Positions 27,694 through 37,499 are shown, counted from the first letter of the stretch. The stretch is 64,000 bases of DNA from Marinisporobacter balticus (GCF_004345705.1 NZ_SLWV01000019.1:1-64000); one strand, 5' to 3'. Program-made: numbers and translations. The notes: a model not told the origin generated them from the sequence alone.

Positions 27694-28914
27694 ATGAGAA
27701 AATTATTTTGTTCTATTGCATTCGTTTTGATTCTATTATTGCCAGGTTGTACAAGTATGGGGTTGGTTCAGTCTAATACTTCGGTTAAAGCCCCAGACAG
27801 TAATGTTTTGAGTCAAACAACGTTTGCCTCAGATAATTTATCCAATACCCTATCCAATCAAACCATAAAGAATATCGACACAAGTAAAATACAAGGTAAA
27901 ATTAAGAATGTATATTATATTGAAAAAAATAAGATACTTATCCTAGCTGATAACCTATATCTCTATGACCTTTTCACAGGAAAGGTACTAAATCAAACTG
28001 AAAAGGTAGACTTTGATCTGGAAGAATACCATGTGATAGACAATGGCATCGCTGTCATTGGTATAAGCTATGACATAAGTGATGAAGACGGTAGCAGCGG
28101 GTTTGGTATAAGCGATGGTGCTTTTAGGGATTCCTACGTTATTAACATTTATGATCTAGAGCTGAACAAGCTAAACGAGATTAGCATCAATAAGCTAATG
28201 GGTGAGGATGAATTTGTTGGTGATACGGAACAAATGTCAGTATCCAAGGATGGTCGAAAAATTGCGTTTGCAACACTGGACGGATTGTTTCTTTATGATA
28301 TTAACAGTAAAACCAAAACGACCTTAGTGGATCTTCTTGATGAGAATAGGTCAAAACGTTCAGGATTAGTAGGTTTTGATCAAGTAGCATTTGTTCAAAA
28401 CGACAATATCATTGCGTTTAAATCGAAGAGCTTAGATGTTCCCCCAGTATACGGAAAGAGCTCCTTTGACACCTACGGAACAATTAACATCGATGGCTCG
28501 GGACTTTTAGTAAAAAGAAGTACGAATTATTCCGTAAAACAGTTGATTCCTTACAATGCCTTTGGGTTTTTAGCTGAGGATTTTACCGTGCCTTCCGGGA
28601 ACCTGATGGTATTTGATTTTAATTCGGGGGAATCTAAGATTCTAAAAACAAAAACTCAAAAAGAAAGTGGTACTGTATTCGGTTCAGAAGACGGACAGTT
28701 TTTTGCCACATCTACTTTTGATAAGAACAACTTCGAGGTCAGAGTGTACGACGCAGAAAAGGGCAGTATGGTGATGGAAAAAGTCATAGACGCAGACCCC
28801 AATGTGGCTTGTGAGCCGGAGGTTCGTGTCATTGATGAACTGAGGATCTGTATTGTTTTGGTAGCCAACAGGCAGACCGATTTATCAACACAGTGTCTTG
28901 TATTCAGCTTTTAG
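27694..28914 (+). CDS. extracytoplasmic lipoprotein with propeller-like repeats (2)
   Basis: A 406-residue protein with a lipoprotein signal (lipobox LLPGC). The outer domain has blade-like repeats such as LYLYDLFTGKVL, VSKDGRKIAFATLDGLFLYD and VRVYDAEKGS, as in TolB/WD40-type beta-propellers. AGGAG precedes the ATG by 5-6 bases. It is 3 bases after lipoprotein 1. A related propeller domain is fused to the second permease of the operon. Confidence 0.75.
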   Translation: MRKLFCSIAFVLILLLPGCTSMGLVQSNTSVKAPDSNVLSQTTFASDNLSNTLSNQTIKNIDTSKIQGKIKNVYYIEKNKILILADNLYLYDLFTGKVLNQTEKVDFDLEEYHVIDNGIAVIGISYDISDEDGSSGFGISDGAFRDSYVINIYDLELNKLNEISINKLMGEDEFVGDTEQMSVSKDGRKIAFATLDGLFLYDINSKTKTTLVDLLDENRSKRSGLVGFDQVAFVQNDNIIAFKSKSLDVPPVYGKSSFDTYGTINIDGSGLLVKRSTNYSVKQLIPYNAFGFLAEDFTVPSGNLMVFDFNSGESKILKTKTQKESGTVFGSEDGQFFATSTFDKNNFEVRVYDAEKGSMVMEKVIDADPNVACEPEVRVIDELRICIVLVANRQTDLSTQCLVFSF

Positions 28915-28939
28915 AGTTAACAGTGTTATTGGAGGACTT

Positions 28940-29818
28940 ATGCTTATGAATATTTTATTTAAAAACATCTCAAAGCAATATAAGGGCAAGTATGCTTTGA
29001 AAAACTTCTCATCAAGTTTAGACAACGGTGTTTATGGACTCTTGGGTGCAAACGGTGCAGGAAAAACCACCTTAATTAATATTTTTGTAGGCATACTCAA
29101 AAGTGATATGGGCAGTATTGTTGTTGATGGAATGGATACCAGAGAAATGGGGCTTGACTTTTTATCCCATATTGGTTATATGCCCCAGTATCCACGGTTT
29201 TATAAGAATTTTACGGTCTATGATTTTCTATTATATATAAGTACATTGAAAAGTATTCCCTCTGTATTAGCAGAAAAGAGGATAAAGGAACTTTTAGACA
29301 TTGTAAATTTAAGGGATGCCGCCCATAAAAAAATTGGTGCTTTATCTGGAGGGATGCGACAACGAGTTGGGATTGCCCAAGCTATGCTCAATGATCCCGA
29401 TATACTGATTCTTGATGAACCTACAGCGGGTCTTGACCCCCAGGAAAGAATCCGATTTCGTAATCTTATTACAAAATTTTCGGGAAATAGGGTTGTTTTG
29501 TTGGCTACACATATTGTTTCAGACGTTGAATTTATTGCTAATCAGGTCATCCTGTTAAAAGAGGGGCAACTCATAAAACAGGACGCACCTGAGGTCCTTA
29601 TGCAAGAAATTGAGGGCAAAGTGTGGCTTGTATCTGCTAATGATAAAATACTCAATGAAAAAGCACCCCATTTGAAAATTAGTAATATGTACCGAGAAAA
29701 CCAGTGTATTCAATTAAGGGTGATCGATGATCATAAACCTGCTGAAAATGCAGTTTGTGTGTCCCCAAATCTTGAAGATGTTTTCCTGTACTACAATAGC
29801 GAGGGTGAACAATGGTAA
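28940..29818 (+). CDS. ABC transporter ATP-binding protein (exporter type)
   Basis: About 292 residues. Walker A GANGAGKTT, Q-loop (GYMPQYPRF), signature LSGGMRQRVGIAQAML, Walker B ILILDEPTAGLDP and the H-loop His (ATHIVSD) are all present. The DrrA/CcmA-type domain and the C-terminal 80-residue extension point to an export or membrane-protection ABC system. GGAGG precedes ATG 28940; ATG 28946 is an alternative. It should energise the two permeases that follow. Confidence 0.9.
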   Translation: MLMNILFKNISKQYKGKYALKNFSSSLDNGVYGLLGANGAGKTTLINIFVGILKSDMGSIVVDGMDTREMGLDFLSHIGYMPQYPRFYKNFTVYDFLLYISTLKSIPSVLAEKRIKELLDIVNLRDAAHKKIGALSGGMRQRVGIAQAMLNDPDILILDEPTAGLDPQERIRFRNLITKFSGNRVVLLATHIVSDVEFIANQVILLKEGQLIKQDAPEVLMQEIEGKVWLVSANDKILNEKAPHLKISNMYRENQCIQLRVIDDHKPAENAVCVSPNLEDVFLYYNSEGEQW

Positions 29819-31041
29819 ATTTGATTAAATATGAATTAAAAAAACATTTTTTGAAGAGATCAATTCTCATTGCCATACTTATATTTTCAGTGATCAATTT
29901 TATTAAAATACATAGCATTTATCAAGAAAACTCCTATATCGCCGAAAGTACATCTCCAATATGGCACGAAGTATACTGGAAGTTATATGATCAATTTAGT
30001 GGCGTAATCACACAGGAGAAGATTGAAGAACTGCTATCCATTTATAGACCATTAGAACAGAAAACCGCTGATTTGACCGCCAGTACTAGAACCGACGACC
30101 CAAATACATATACAGGAAATGTATACAGCGACTATTACCTTTTGACAAGGTATTATGTACAGCCCATGGAGTACGCTTATATGTACCAATTCGCTGCCAA
30201 TGATATTGTGGGGACAGCACAGAACAACATGATATTTTACGATGAAATAGGAAATAAGTATAAGTATCGTGAAAATCAGATGATTGCCAAGCTTTTTGCT
30301 AATAGGTCTATCACAGATTTATCTTACACAGAGATGTACCAATACTATTTGGAATATGACTTTTCATCCTTGCTGGTTTTGCTTATTTGTCTATATGGAT
30401 TGGTGGGGGTTTTTGTATCAGAGAAAGAAGCCGATATGGATACGCTCCTCCTAACCACTGTGTCAGGGGGAAGAAAAACGGTGCTTGCAAAAATAATTGC
30501 CTCCATGCTTTTTATATTTGTAGTATGCTTGTGGTTCTGGCTGCTGGATTTTGTGGGATTTTCCATTATTTTTGGTTCCCTTGAGGGGGCAGCACTCCCC
30601 ATTTATACCCTTAAAAGCTTTGAAAATGCGTGTATAAACCTTTCGATGAGCCAGTATGCCATAGTATCTGCGGTGATTAAAACAGGTGGCATGATGGTTT
30701 TGGGAGAGATTTTTCTATTGATCTCCTCAGCTTCAAAAAATGCCATGTTGCCATTTTCAGCCAATCTGGTAGTGACCGGCATAGCCATCCTCCATAAGGA
30801 AATCATGGAAGGTTCAGGATACATATTGGCTAAAATCGCCAATCCTTTTATACTTGTAGCCAATAGTGAGTTGTTTAGACAAACAGAGTTTGTCAATTTT
30901 CTCGGTATTCCAGTACAAAGCTATGTTGGGGCTTTAGGGTTGGGCATACTGATGGGTATAGTCTTTCTATTCTTACTTCTGTTTACTGGGAGAAAAAATG
31001 CCATCGTGAAGGGAAAGGCGGGGGCGAACAATGAATTATGA
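29812..31041 (+). CDS. ABC-2 type permease (1)
   Basis: A 409-residue membrane protein that overlaps the ATPase gene by 7 bases. It has one N-terminal helix (LIAILIFSVINFIKI), a large outer loop of about 150 residues, then five or so helices in the C-terminal half, the layout of ABC-2 exporters with an extracellular domain. Substrate unknown; the context (signal-responsive repressor, lipoproteins) suggests export of, or protection from, a cell-envelope-active compound. Confidence 0.8.
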   Translation: MVNLIKYELKKHFLKRSILIAILIFSVINFIKIHSIYQENSYIAESTSPIWHEVYWKLYDQFSGVITQEKIEELLSIYRPLEQKTADLTASTRTDDPNTYTGNVYSDYYLLTRYYVQPMEYAYMYQFAANDIVGTAQNNMIFYDEIGNKYKYRENQMIAKLFANRSITDLSYTEMYQYYLEYDFSSLLVLLICLYGLVGVFVSEKEADMDTLLLTTVSGGRKTVLAKIIASMLFIFVVCLWFWLLDFVGFSIIFGSLEGAALPIYTLKSFENACINLSMSQYAIVSAVIKTGGMMVLGEIFLLISSASKNAMLPFSANLVVTGIAILHKEIMEGSGYILAKIANPFILVANSELFRQTEFVNFLGIPVQSYVGALGLGILMGIVFLFLLLFTGRKNAIVKGKAGANNEL

Positions 31042-33070
31042 AATGAAGAAAATGTATATTCATCAAAAAGGTATCTTATTTGTAGGACTGTTCATTGTGC
31101 TCAGCATGATCCTTTTGTTTGTAAGGGATAAGCCTGTCAATCTTTCTTTTGAGGAAAGCCGAAGCCAATATGATGTTTATCTTGAAAAAGTAGAGGGACG
31201 TTTAACAGAACAAACCGAACAGTTTTTACTGGATGAGTCCCACAAGATTAACCAAGCTAAAATTAATTTAGATAAAGTATATGACAGTTATTATGACGGT
31301 AATATCACCGAGGATGATTTTTTGCAGGAACGTAATCACCTTGAAGAAGTTCTGTACAATCAGGATGGTTTTGAACGGATCTTCGAACAATATCTATATG
31401 TTAGAGAAAATCCCGAGCAGCGCTACTTCTTATATACAAATGGCTGGGATGGGTTATTGTCCAATGACAATCTGGATTTTCTTATTGTTCTTCTGATACT
31501 GGTTTTGGTAACACCGGTATTTTGTCATGAATATCAATGCGCTATGAATTCCCTTGGACTGACTATGGAAAAAGGGGGAAGGCATCAGGCAATTTGCAAG
31601 ATTTTACTGGTTCTTGTATCAGTAGCTGTATTAGTCTTGTTTTCCTTTGGATTCCGTTACTTGTTTTTCAGCCTGAAATACGGACTCAAAAATGGAGCGT
31701 ACCCATTGCAGAGCCTTTCCTATTATTCTACCACAACAAAGAATGTTTCCTTGATGGAAACTTTTATATATACGTCTATGATAAAACTACTGGGCTACAT
31801 AAGCTTTTCTGCCCTTATTTTATTTTTATCCGTATGGATTAAACGGTATACGTTGACACTGTTTGCAAGTACCGCAGTTATTTTACTCCCATTTTTCGGC
31901 ATGGGAACCTCTTCAGCAAAGTATATTTTTACGGGTCCACTGGGTCTTATGCTTGCAAATGGCTTTTTTAGAGGAAATTTGTATGAAATAGATCAACTTA
32001 CAGATAGAGAGTATCTAGTCTTTCAAGAAATACCGGTTCGTACAATATTCATTCTGATTTTTATTGTATTGTGTGTTATGCTTCTTATGCTTTTTATTCT
32101 CTTATGTCTACGCTCAAATGTATGGCACAAAGCAAAGAAAACCAATGCAAACAAAAGGATTGCCATATCAATTATGCTGTGTATTGTTTTGTTTGGCATG
32201 ACGGGCTGCTCCCACAAAGTCCAATTAGGATATGATATTTATAACTATCATTCCAATAGGACGTTTCAAAATTCAAAATATCGTTTTTATGTGGACTCAT
32301 CGAATTTAGACAATGAGCGTCTGGTATTTGAGGATATAGAAAGGGGAGTGGTGGAAGATTTGGTACGAACACCTCTGAAATCTTCAGTTCAAATAGAAAG
32401 AACAGTTTATGGCAATGGTGATTACGTTTATTACATAAAATACAATTTAAACAAATCGGGACCTAATATATATCCTGATAGAATCTCAGTTATTGAAGTG
32501 GATACAGGAACATTCAAGGAGAAAATTATATACGAAAAACCTATTGATAGGACAAAACAGTACTTTATGGGAAGTGTTACACTTAACAATGAAGATTATT
32601 TTTCTCTTGATAATACAAATGGCTTCTTTTTAGATCAAAACAGTATCTATTTTATTGGTGACGGTGTACAGCAGGTCAATCGGAGAAGTGGACAAATACA
32701 AACAATCAATATACCTACAAATGGCAATATTGCCTATGACGGTCAAAGAATATTTTTTATTGGAGATAGATACCAGCTTTCCTATTATGATACGCATACA
32801 AAAGAGTTTTCTACTGTTCCAGAAATTATTGCAACAAAATTTTTCTTAGACGATAATAAGGTATTCTTTTTGAATCCCTTGGACGGGGAAAAATTATATG
32901 TGTTAAATCTTGTCGATAATACCAGGAGAAAAATTTTAGATAAAACCGTATTGGACTTTTACTGTGATAGTGAATACATTTACTATCAGGATATGGATAA
33001 TCTACAGGAGTATAGGATAGATTATAATGTCCCCGCTTGTCAAGACATGAAAATCAATTTTTTAAGATAA
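31031..33070 (+). CDS. ABC-2 type permease (2) fused to a lipoprotein-like propeller domain
   Basis: A 679-residue protein overlapping the previous gene. Residues 1-370 repeat the permease layout (one helix, outer loop, five helices). After a short basic stretch (KAKKTNANKRIAIS) comes a second signal-like helix ending FGMTGCSHK, a perfect lipobox with Cys393. About 285 residues of beta-propeller (DUF5050-like, e.g. QNSIYFIGDGVQQVNRRSGQ, AYDGQRIFFIGD) follow. It looks like a permease gene fused in frame to a lipoprotein gene. No strong internal ribosome site is seen. No clear terminator follows. Confidence 0.8.
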   Translation: MNYEMKKMYIHQKGILFVGLFIVLSMILLFVRDKPVNLSFEESRSQYDVYLEKVEGRLTEQTEQFLLDESHKINQAKINLDKVYDSYYDGNITEDDFLQERNHLEEVLYNQDGFERIFEQYLYVRENPEQRYFLYTNGWDGLLSNDNLDFLIVLLILVLVTPVFCHEYQCAMNSLGLTMEKGGRHQAICKILLVLVSVAVLVLFSFGFRYLFFSLKYGLKNGAYPLQSLSYYSTTTKNVSLMETFIYTSMIKLLGYISFSALILFLSVWIKRYTLTLFASTAVILLPFFGMGTSSAKYIFTGPLGLMLANGFFRGNLYEIDQLTDREYLVFQEIPVRTIFILIFIVLCVMLLMLFILLCLRSNVWHKAKKTNANKRIAISIMLCIVLFGMTGCSHKVQLGYDIYNYHSNRTFQNSKYRFYVDSSNLDNERLVFEDIERGVVEDLVRTPLKSSVQIERTVYGNGDYVYYIKYNLNKSGPNIYPDRISVIEVDTGTFKEKIIYEKPIDRTKQYFMGSVTLNNEDYFSLDNTNGFFLDQNSIYFIGDGVQQVNRRSGQIQTINIPTNGNIAYDGQRIFFIGDRYQLSYYDTHTKEFSTVPEIIATKFFLDDNKVFFLNPLDGEKLYVLNLVDNTRRKILDKTVLDFYCDSEYIYYQDMDNLQEYRIDYNVPACQDMKINFLR

Positions 33071-33109
33071 ATCCTCCTCTCGTGTTTTAGTAAGCTATAC
33101 AGCGATTTT

Positions 33110-33376
33110 TTATATTGAATAATAAAGATCACTTGGGGTGTAGTTATCAAGACCTTGATGGCCACGTTCGTAGTTATAACACTTCATATAAGCCTTGGTC
33201 ATATCTTTCACCTCTCGAACAGTTTCTGGGCACAGCACATACAACCGTTCCCACTTGAACGACCTAAAAAATCTTTCAATCATAATATTATCAGTTGCTC
33301 GTCCTTTGCCATCCATGCTGATTTTGATAGTCTCATGGATTTTGATGCAATCTGTGTAAGCTGTAGAGGTGAAATC
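33110..33376 (-). pseudogene. IS3-family transposase C-terminal exon remnant
   Basis: Leftwards: DFTSTAYTDCIKIHETIKIS, MDGKGRATDNIMIERFFRSF and YERGHQGLDNYTPSDLYY are the end of the IS3 DDE domain, including its last catalytic Glu region. Upstream it stops at about 33376, exactly where group II intron sequence begins, so the intron once interrupted this gene. The remaining 5' exon is absent. Confidence 0.8.
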
Positions 33377-33377
33377 G

Positions 33378-33540
33378 ATTAAGAAAAAGGGATTACTCCC
33401 TTTCCCTCATCTAAGAACCGTACGTGAGAGTTTCCAACTCATACGGCTCAAGCATTTCTTCACTTTTTCAGGCGGCAACGGTCATGTAAAGTTTTATCTA
33501 AGAAAGGATTTTTTGAAATTTTTAACTTCAGATGTCTAAC
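33378..33540 (-). ncRNA. 3' end of a group II intron (domains V and VI)
   Basis: On the minus strand the 35-base segment 33449-33415 reads GAGCCGTATGAGTTGG followed by AAACTCTCACGTACGGTTC, the standard domain V hairpin. Next is a domain VI-like hairpin (AAAGGGAGTAATCCCTTT) ending at the transposase exon. The upstream frame ends in LEPYELETLTYGS with traces of an intron-encoded reverse transcriptase tail (IKLYMTVAA). Everything further 5' is lost, so it cannot splice. Confidence 0.75.
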
Positions 33541-33557
33541 AATTCTGTGTCCGGCAA

Positions 33558-34307
33558 ATCGGGTATGGGTCATATGCAGTTGTTGCTATATCTAGAACAG
33601 ATGGTACTTCAATGCCAAAGACTTCCGATGCTGATTACGGAAAAGTTCCATTCTTTATATCACCATTGATTCAGGGACTGAATCCTCAGCAGTATAATAT
33701 TATGACAATGAACGGAGGCTATTTTGAAATAGTTAAGGAGGGCATTATGTACCGGATGATTGAATGTGACAATACTCAGCTATTTGCGGATCGTGCACTC
33801 TATTTATGTGTCAACAATTCATCTTTTTATGAGCGAGATGCCTATAAATATAATGAGAAAACTGGTGAAATTTCGATAAACGAAGGTTTCAAAGGGTTGA
33901 ATCTGTTATTTGATTTTCCATTAAATAAAGATAAAGCTAATAATGAGGCAGCAGAAGAGTATTTGAAGGAATTTGCATCTGCGATGGAAGATGATTTACA
34001 GGAGGAAAGCAATGAGACAGAAAAAGCTGTACAGAATGTTGATATAAATAAAATAGTAAATCATTGGACATTGATTTCGGAAGAGAAAGTAATTCTAGAT
34101 AAAAATGGAAGAATTTATCATTCTTATAAGACGGCGTATGGTTCTGGAGAGGGTTTTGTTACAGTGGATGCAATATTTGAAAAAGATGAAATAGGATATT
34201 CAAAGAATGTAAGTATTAATGAAAGTGACAAAGAAAAAAATGTAGTAATTTATTACAGAGATGAAAAAGGAGACGTGACGGTGTCGGTTTATGAAACAGT
34301 GGAATAA
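33558..34307 (+). pseudogene. 5'-truncated protein gene, possibly an anti-sigma-factor-like outer domain
   Basis: The frame is protein-like from IGYGSYAVVAISRTDGTS at 33558, before the first ATG at 33612, and runs 250 codons (PLIQGLNPQQYNIMTMNGGY, IKNIVNHWTLISEEK-like end region). There is no start or ribosome site at its beginning and it abuts the intron debris. The style resembles DUF4179-type anti-sigma proteins, but I am not certain. Confidence 0.45.
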
Positions 34308-34309
34308 TA

Positions 34310-34619
34310 ATTATTAAAAAAGATAAGATGCGGTTATAAGCCTATGTAAGAGTAAGCAAACGGGTAAATATTTTCTACCCCCTCTGCATTTTCATTACAG
34401 TTTTGATATGAAGTATTCAAATTCTGTTTCCACGCACATGGAAACTGTGATTCTGATGATGCATTGTGGTGTAAACGATAAATAAGCCAATACAACCACG
34501 ATATGCTGTGGTTTTGGAGTGAGAAACGGGCAAAAATGTCATCTTTTTAGGGCTGATTTTCAGATGAAAATATAGATGACATAGGTTATTTAGAGTGATG
34601 ATAGATTAAAAACAGAAGT
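34310..34619. other. gene-free spacer with an inverted repeat
   Basis: Contains ATGTCATCT (about 34536) and AGATGACAT (34574) as an inverted pair, and an 18-base segment (34568-34585) identical to 22829-22846. Otherwise nothing coding was seen. Confidence 0.5.
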
Positions 34620-34919
34620 TTGAGCTATCAATCAAGAAAAGTACTTGATATCTATGCAACAAGTATTGATTATGATCCTAGAACTGATGCATCAATGATG
34701 TTTTTTAAAACAGTGCAAAACAAAATGCACTGGGCAGCACATGGACAAACAATTCTCACCCATGCAGGGGAAATCAACGCTAAAATGGCTGAGTTAAAGG
34801 CGAAAGAGGAATATCGAAAATATAAATCTTTGCATTTGGAGGATGCTTCTAAGGTTGAAAAAGATTATGTAAAAGCGTTGGAAGATATGGAAATGAAGTT
34901 GCTCGGTGAAGGAAAATAG
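34620..34919 (+). pseudogene. RhuM family protein, N-terminally truncated and internally deleted copy
   Basis: The frame reads KVLDIYATSIDYDPRTDASM and VQNKMHWAAHGQT, then jumps to ILTHAGEINAKMAELKAKEEY, the C-terminal region, skipping about 100 residues normally present after HGQT. The first 200 residues are also absent. It is the third RhuM copy in the window. Confidence 0.75.
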
Positions 34920-35008
34920 GATTATGCTATAACAATAATAGGACTATTCTCACTGAGGGTACCTATTGAAAGTCTGTATTAAAAATGAAGTATATGGAGG
35001 TGAAAGGA

Positions 35009-35848
35009 ATGGCTATAGAGAAGAAATATATATCAGATGTTGAAGCAATATTGTCGCACAGGTATGATAATGGCGCAGACTATTGGACTACACCTGACAA
35101 ACGCCTAATAAAAGGTTCACCTTTCTCTATGCTGGATAGCATACTGTATCTGTTGGAGTTAGGCATGGAACTCACCGAGCCTTTACTTAAAGAATGCGCC
35201 AACATAATATTCAGTGCATGGAGGGAAGATGGAAGGTTTAAGTTGTACCCGAAAGGTTCCATTTACCCATGCCATACCGCCAATGCTGCCAATGTGCTTT
35301 GCCACATGGGTTATGCCTGTGATGCCAGACTGCAAAAAACCTTCCGACACCTTTTGGATACACAATATAACGATGGCGGCTGGCGTTGCAACAAGTTTAG
35401 CTTTGGACGAGGTCCAGAAACTGAGTATTCAAACCCTTTCCCAACACTTACTGTCCTGAACGCATTCCATTTTAGTGACTATCTTAACAAAGAACCAGCG
35501 CTTGAAAGGGCTGTGGATTTCTTGCTTGAGCATTGGACAATCCGGAAACCGATTGGTCCATGCCATTATGGAATGGGCACACTGTTTATGCAGGTCGAAT
35601 ATCCCTTCCGCAACTATAATCTTTTTATTTATGTATATGTTTTATCCTTTTATAACAGTGCAAAGGAGGATAATCGGTTTCTGGAGGCCTTGAGAGCACT
35701 AGAATCCAAGATGGTGGATGGACAGATTGTTGTTGAGCGTGTTGTTCCGAAGTTAGCCAAGTTTTCTTTCTGCAAAAAACGTGAACAAAGTGTATTGGCA
35801 ACAATACGATATCACGAAATTTTAAAAAACCTTGGCGAAAAGAGATAG
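35009..35848 (+). CDS. prenyltransferase/squalene-cyclase-like alpha-toroid protein
   Basis: About 279 residues. ATG 35009 follows GGAGGTGA; the longer frame starts upstream of that site. QF/W-type helical repeats can be seen (CHTANAANVLCHMGYACDAR, LDTQYNDGGWRCNKFSFGRG, PTLTVLNAF), typical of (alpha/alpha)6 toroids of the prenyltransferase/squalene oxidase repeat family. Catalytic residues of known cyclases are not evident, and the substrate is unknown. It seems intact and stands alone among decayed genes. Confidence 0.7.
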   Translation: MAIEKKYISDVEAILSHRYDNGADYWTTPDKRLIKGSPFSMLDSILYLLELGMELTEPLLKECANIIFSAWREDGRFKLYPKGSIYPCHTANAANVLCHMGYACDARLQKTFRHLLDTQYNDGGWRCNKFSFGRGPETEYSNPFPTLTVLNAFHFSDYLNKEPALERAVDFLLEHWTIRKPIGPCHYGMGTLFMQVEYPFRNYNLFIYVYVLSFYNSAKEDNRFLEALRALESKMVDGQIVVERVVPKLAKFSFCKKREQSVLATIRYHEILKNLGEKR

Positions 35849-35883
35849 GACAAGAAATTTAGTTTAAGAAAGGTGACAAAAAT

Positions 35884-36003
35884 ATGTCAGACTGGAATCC
35901 AGAATAATATCTCATGTTTCAAAAAGAGCGCAATCAACCTATTCATGATCTAATTTCTCGTATTGAGATTAAAAATCCCAATCGTATTCTTGATATTGGA
36001 TAA
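35884..36003 (+). pseudogene. methyltransferase (trans-aconitate type) N-terminal stump
   Basis: ATG 35884 gives MSDWNPE, a TAA stop, then in the same frame YLMFQKERNQPIHDLISRIE and NPNRILDIG, the start of trans-aconitate 2-methyltransferase-like proteins up to SAM motif I. It is then cut by the IS21 fragment. Confidence 0.65.
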
Positions 36004-36004
36004 T

Positions 36005-36141
36005 AGTACGGCACAAATCTTGAGAAACCCATCAGCCAGTTTTCTCTCGTGTTTTGGCAGTATTTTCGCTACCGCTGTGGACATGTTGTCGAACAGTATC
36101 CTTGTGGGAACTCCACCTATATATTCAAATATCCGTTGCAT
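36005..36141 (-). pseudogene. IS21-family IstA transposase fragment
   Basis: The leftward frame FEYIGGVPTRILFDNMSTAV followed by KILPKHERKLADGF matches the DDE region of IstA. Only about 45 residues remain, sandwiched between a methyltransferase stump and a BlaI stump. Confidence 0.7.
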
Positions 36142-36214
36142 TCCTTCAAGAAGACACTCCTGGTTTTGCGATTTGCAGAGATGTGCATACGAAGCATTAC
36201 TTGCCAGCCTGAGG

Positions 36215-36418
36215 GATGTTAACCGTATTTTCCTACAAGAAAAAAAATATGTTTACTATTATACTCCCACCATTTCAGAAACTGATTTCGTAGAGGCTCG
36301 TACAAAGGAGTTTCTGCATAAGGTTTATGGCGGGGATGTGAAACATCTAATTTCTACCATGTTAAGTCCTGACGTTTTAACGCCAGAGGAGTTGGAAGAT
36401 GTGAGAGAGTTTTGGACA
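36215..36418 (+). pseudogene. BlaI-family repressor C-terminal fragment, pair 3
   Basis: DVNRIFLQEKKYVYYYTPTI, EFLHKVYGGDVKHLISTML and LTPEELEDVREFW are the dimerisation half of BlaI. The DNA-binding half is gone. At about 36415 the sequence changes frame and becomes the C-terminal part of a BlaR1 homologue, so one deletion removed the blaI end and the protease domain. Confidence 0.75.
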
Positions 36419-37293
36419 AAGAAGGCACATACAGCGATTCTATTGTATCAATAACATTAAGTGAGAATACAAAACTGTTAAAGGAAAGGTTGGGTTCAAT
36501 TTTGAGTTTTAGAAAAAAATCAAAAATAATTATTTTTATATCAATATTGTTAAGTTCTATGTTTTTATCTGGAGCTGCTTTTACAGGGGCATATACAGCA
36601 GGGACTATTGAAAAATCTGATAATAATGCCTTAGTAGATGTTAACGAGAAACTTAATTACAAACCTTGGAAGCTGGATGATAAAGCTTATCCTCGAGATA
36701 AAACGGCAAAAACAGATAGTTTTACGTTTGTCGATAGCCCTAATGTCGATATTACGATAGATAACAATGCGGCTGTTGATTTGATTACTACATCCGATAA
36801 AGAAATAACCATAGATTACAACAACACCTTATACAAGGTTTCTGTTGAAAATGAAAGCAAAAATTGGAAGGTACACATATCTTACCTTGGAAAAGAGTCG
36901 GTATACTCTTCTGCGATTATGTATGTTCCCAATGTTATTTACGGGGATATTAATCTGAAGGTAAAAACAGCTACTGTTAATTATAATAGTGTGTTCCAGA
37001 ACGTTGGAAATATCAATGCTGATATGTACGATTCTTCAATATTTTATACGATTCCAGATCAATTTACGGGAGTCTTGAACGCTATCGTTTCTTCTAGTTA
37101 TTTGGAGTTGGAATCTAATGATGAATATAAAAACTGCAAAGTTACCATAAAGAGGGGTGAATGGTTGATTGAAGACTTTCCGGATGGTTTTACAAAGCGT
37201 AATGGTACATTCACTTATGCTAATGGCACACAAGTAGGGAATATCAAATTTAACTTAGAGGATGAAGGGTATGCGGTGATAAAAGGACAATAA
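36412..37293 (+). pseudogene. BlaR1-like C-terminal outer domain without protease, pair 3
   Basis: The frame opens at a TTG with no ribosome site. It shows LLKERLGSILSFRKKSK and a membrane helix (IIIFISILLSSMFLSGAAF), as found after the protease domain of BlaR1 proteins, then about 230 residues of a beta-rich outer domain (DUF4097-like repeats such as DINLKVKTATVNYNSVF). No zinc motif is present. Confidence 0.65.
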
Positions 37294-37499
37294 AAATATG
37301 GATAGTAAACCACGGATATATGTCCTTGTAGAAATAACTTTCACCACTAAAGAGTTTCACTTGCTATGAATGAAATTAAGAATAGTCTAGTTTTTATAGA
37401 ATAGAGCGTGGATGGTAAGATTTAAAGAGAAAGAGGCGATTTTTTCCTTTTAAATGGGATGTTAAAATAAAATTAAGGATTTTCTAAGGAGTATACTCT
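37294..37499. other. spacer without recognised gene
   Basis: A+T-rich; nothing coding seen apart from the ribosome site AAGGAG before 37500. Confidence 0.5.
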
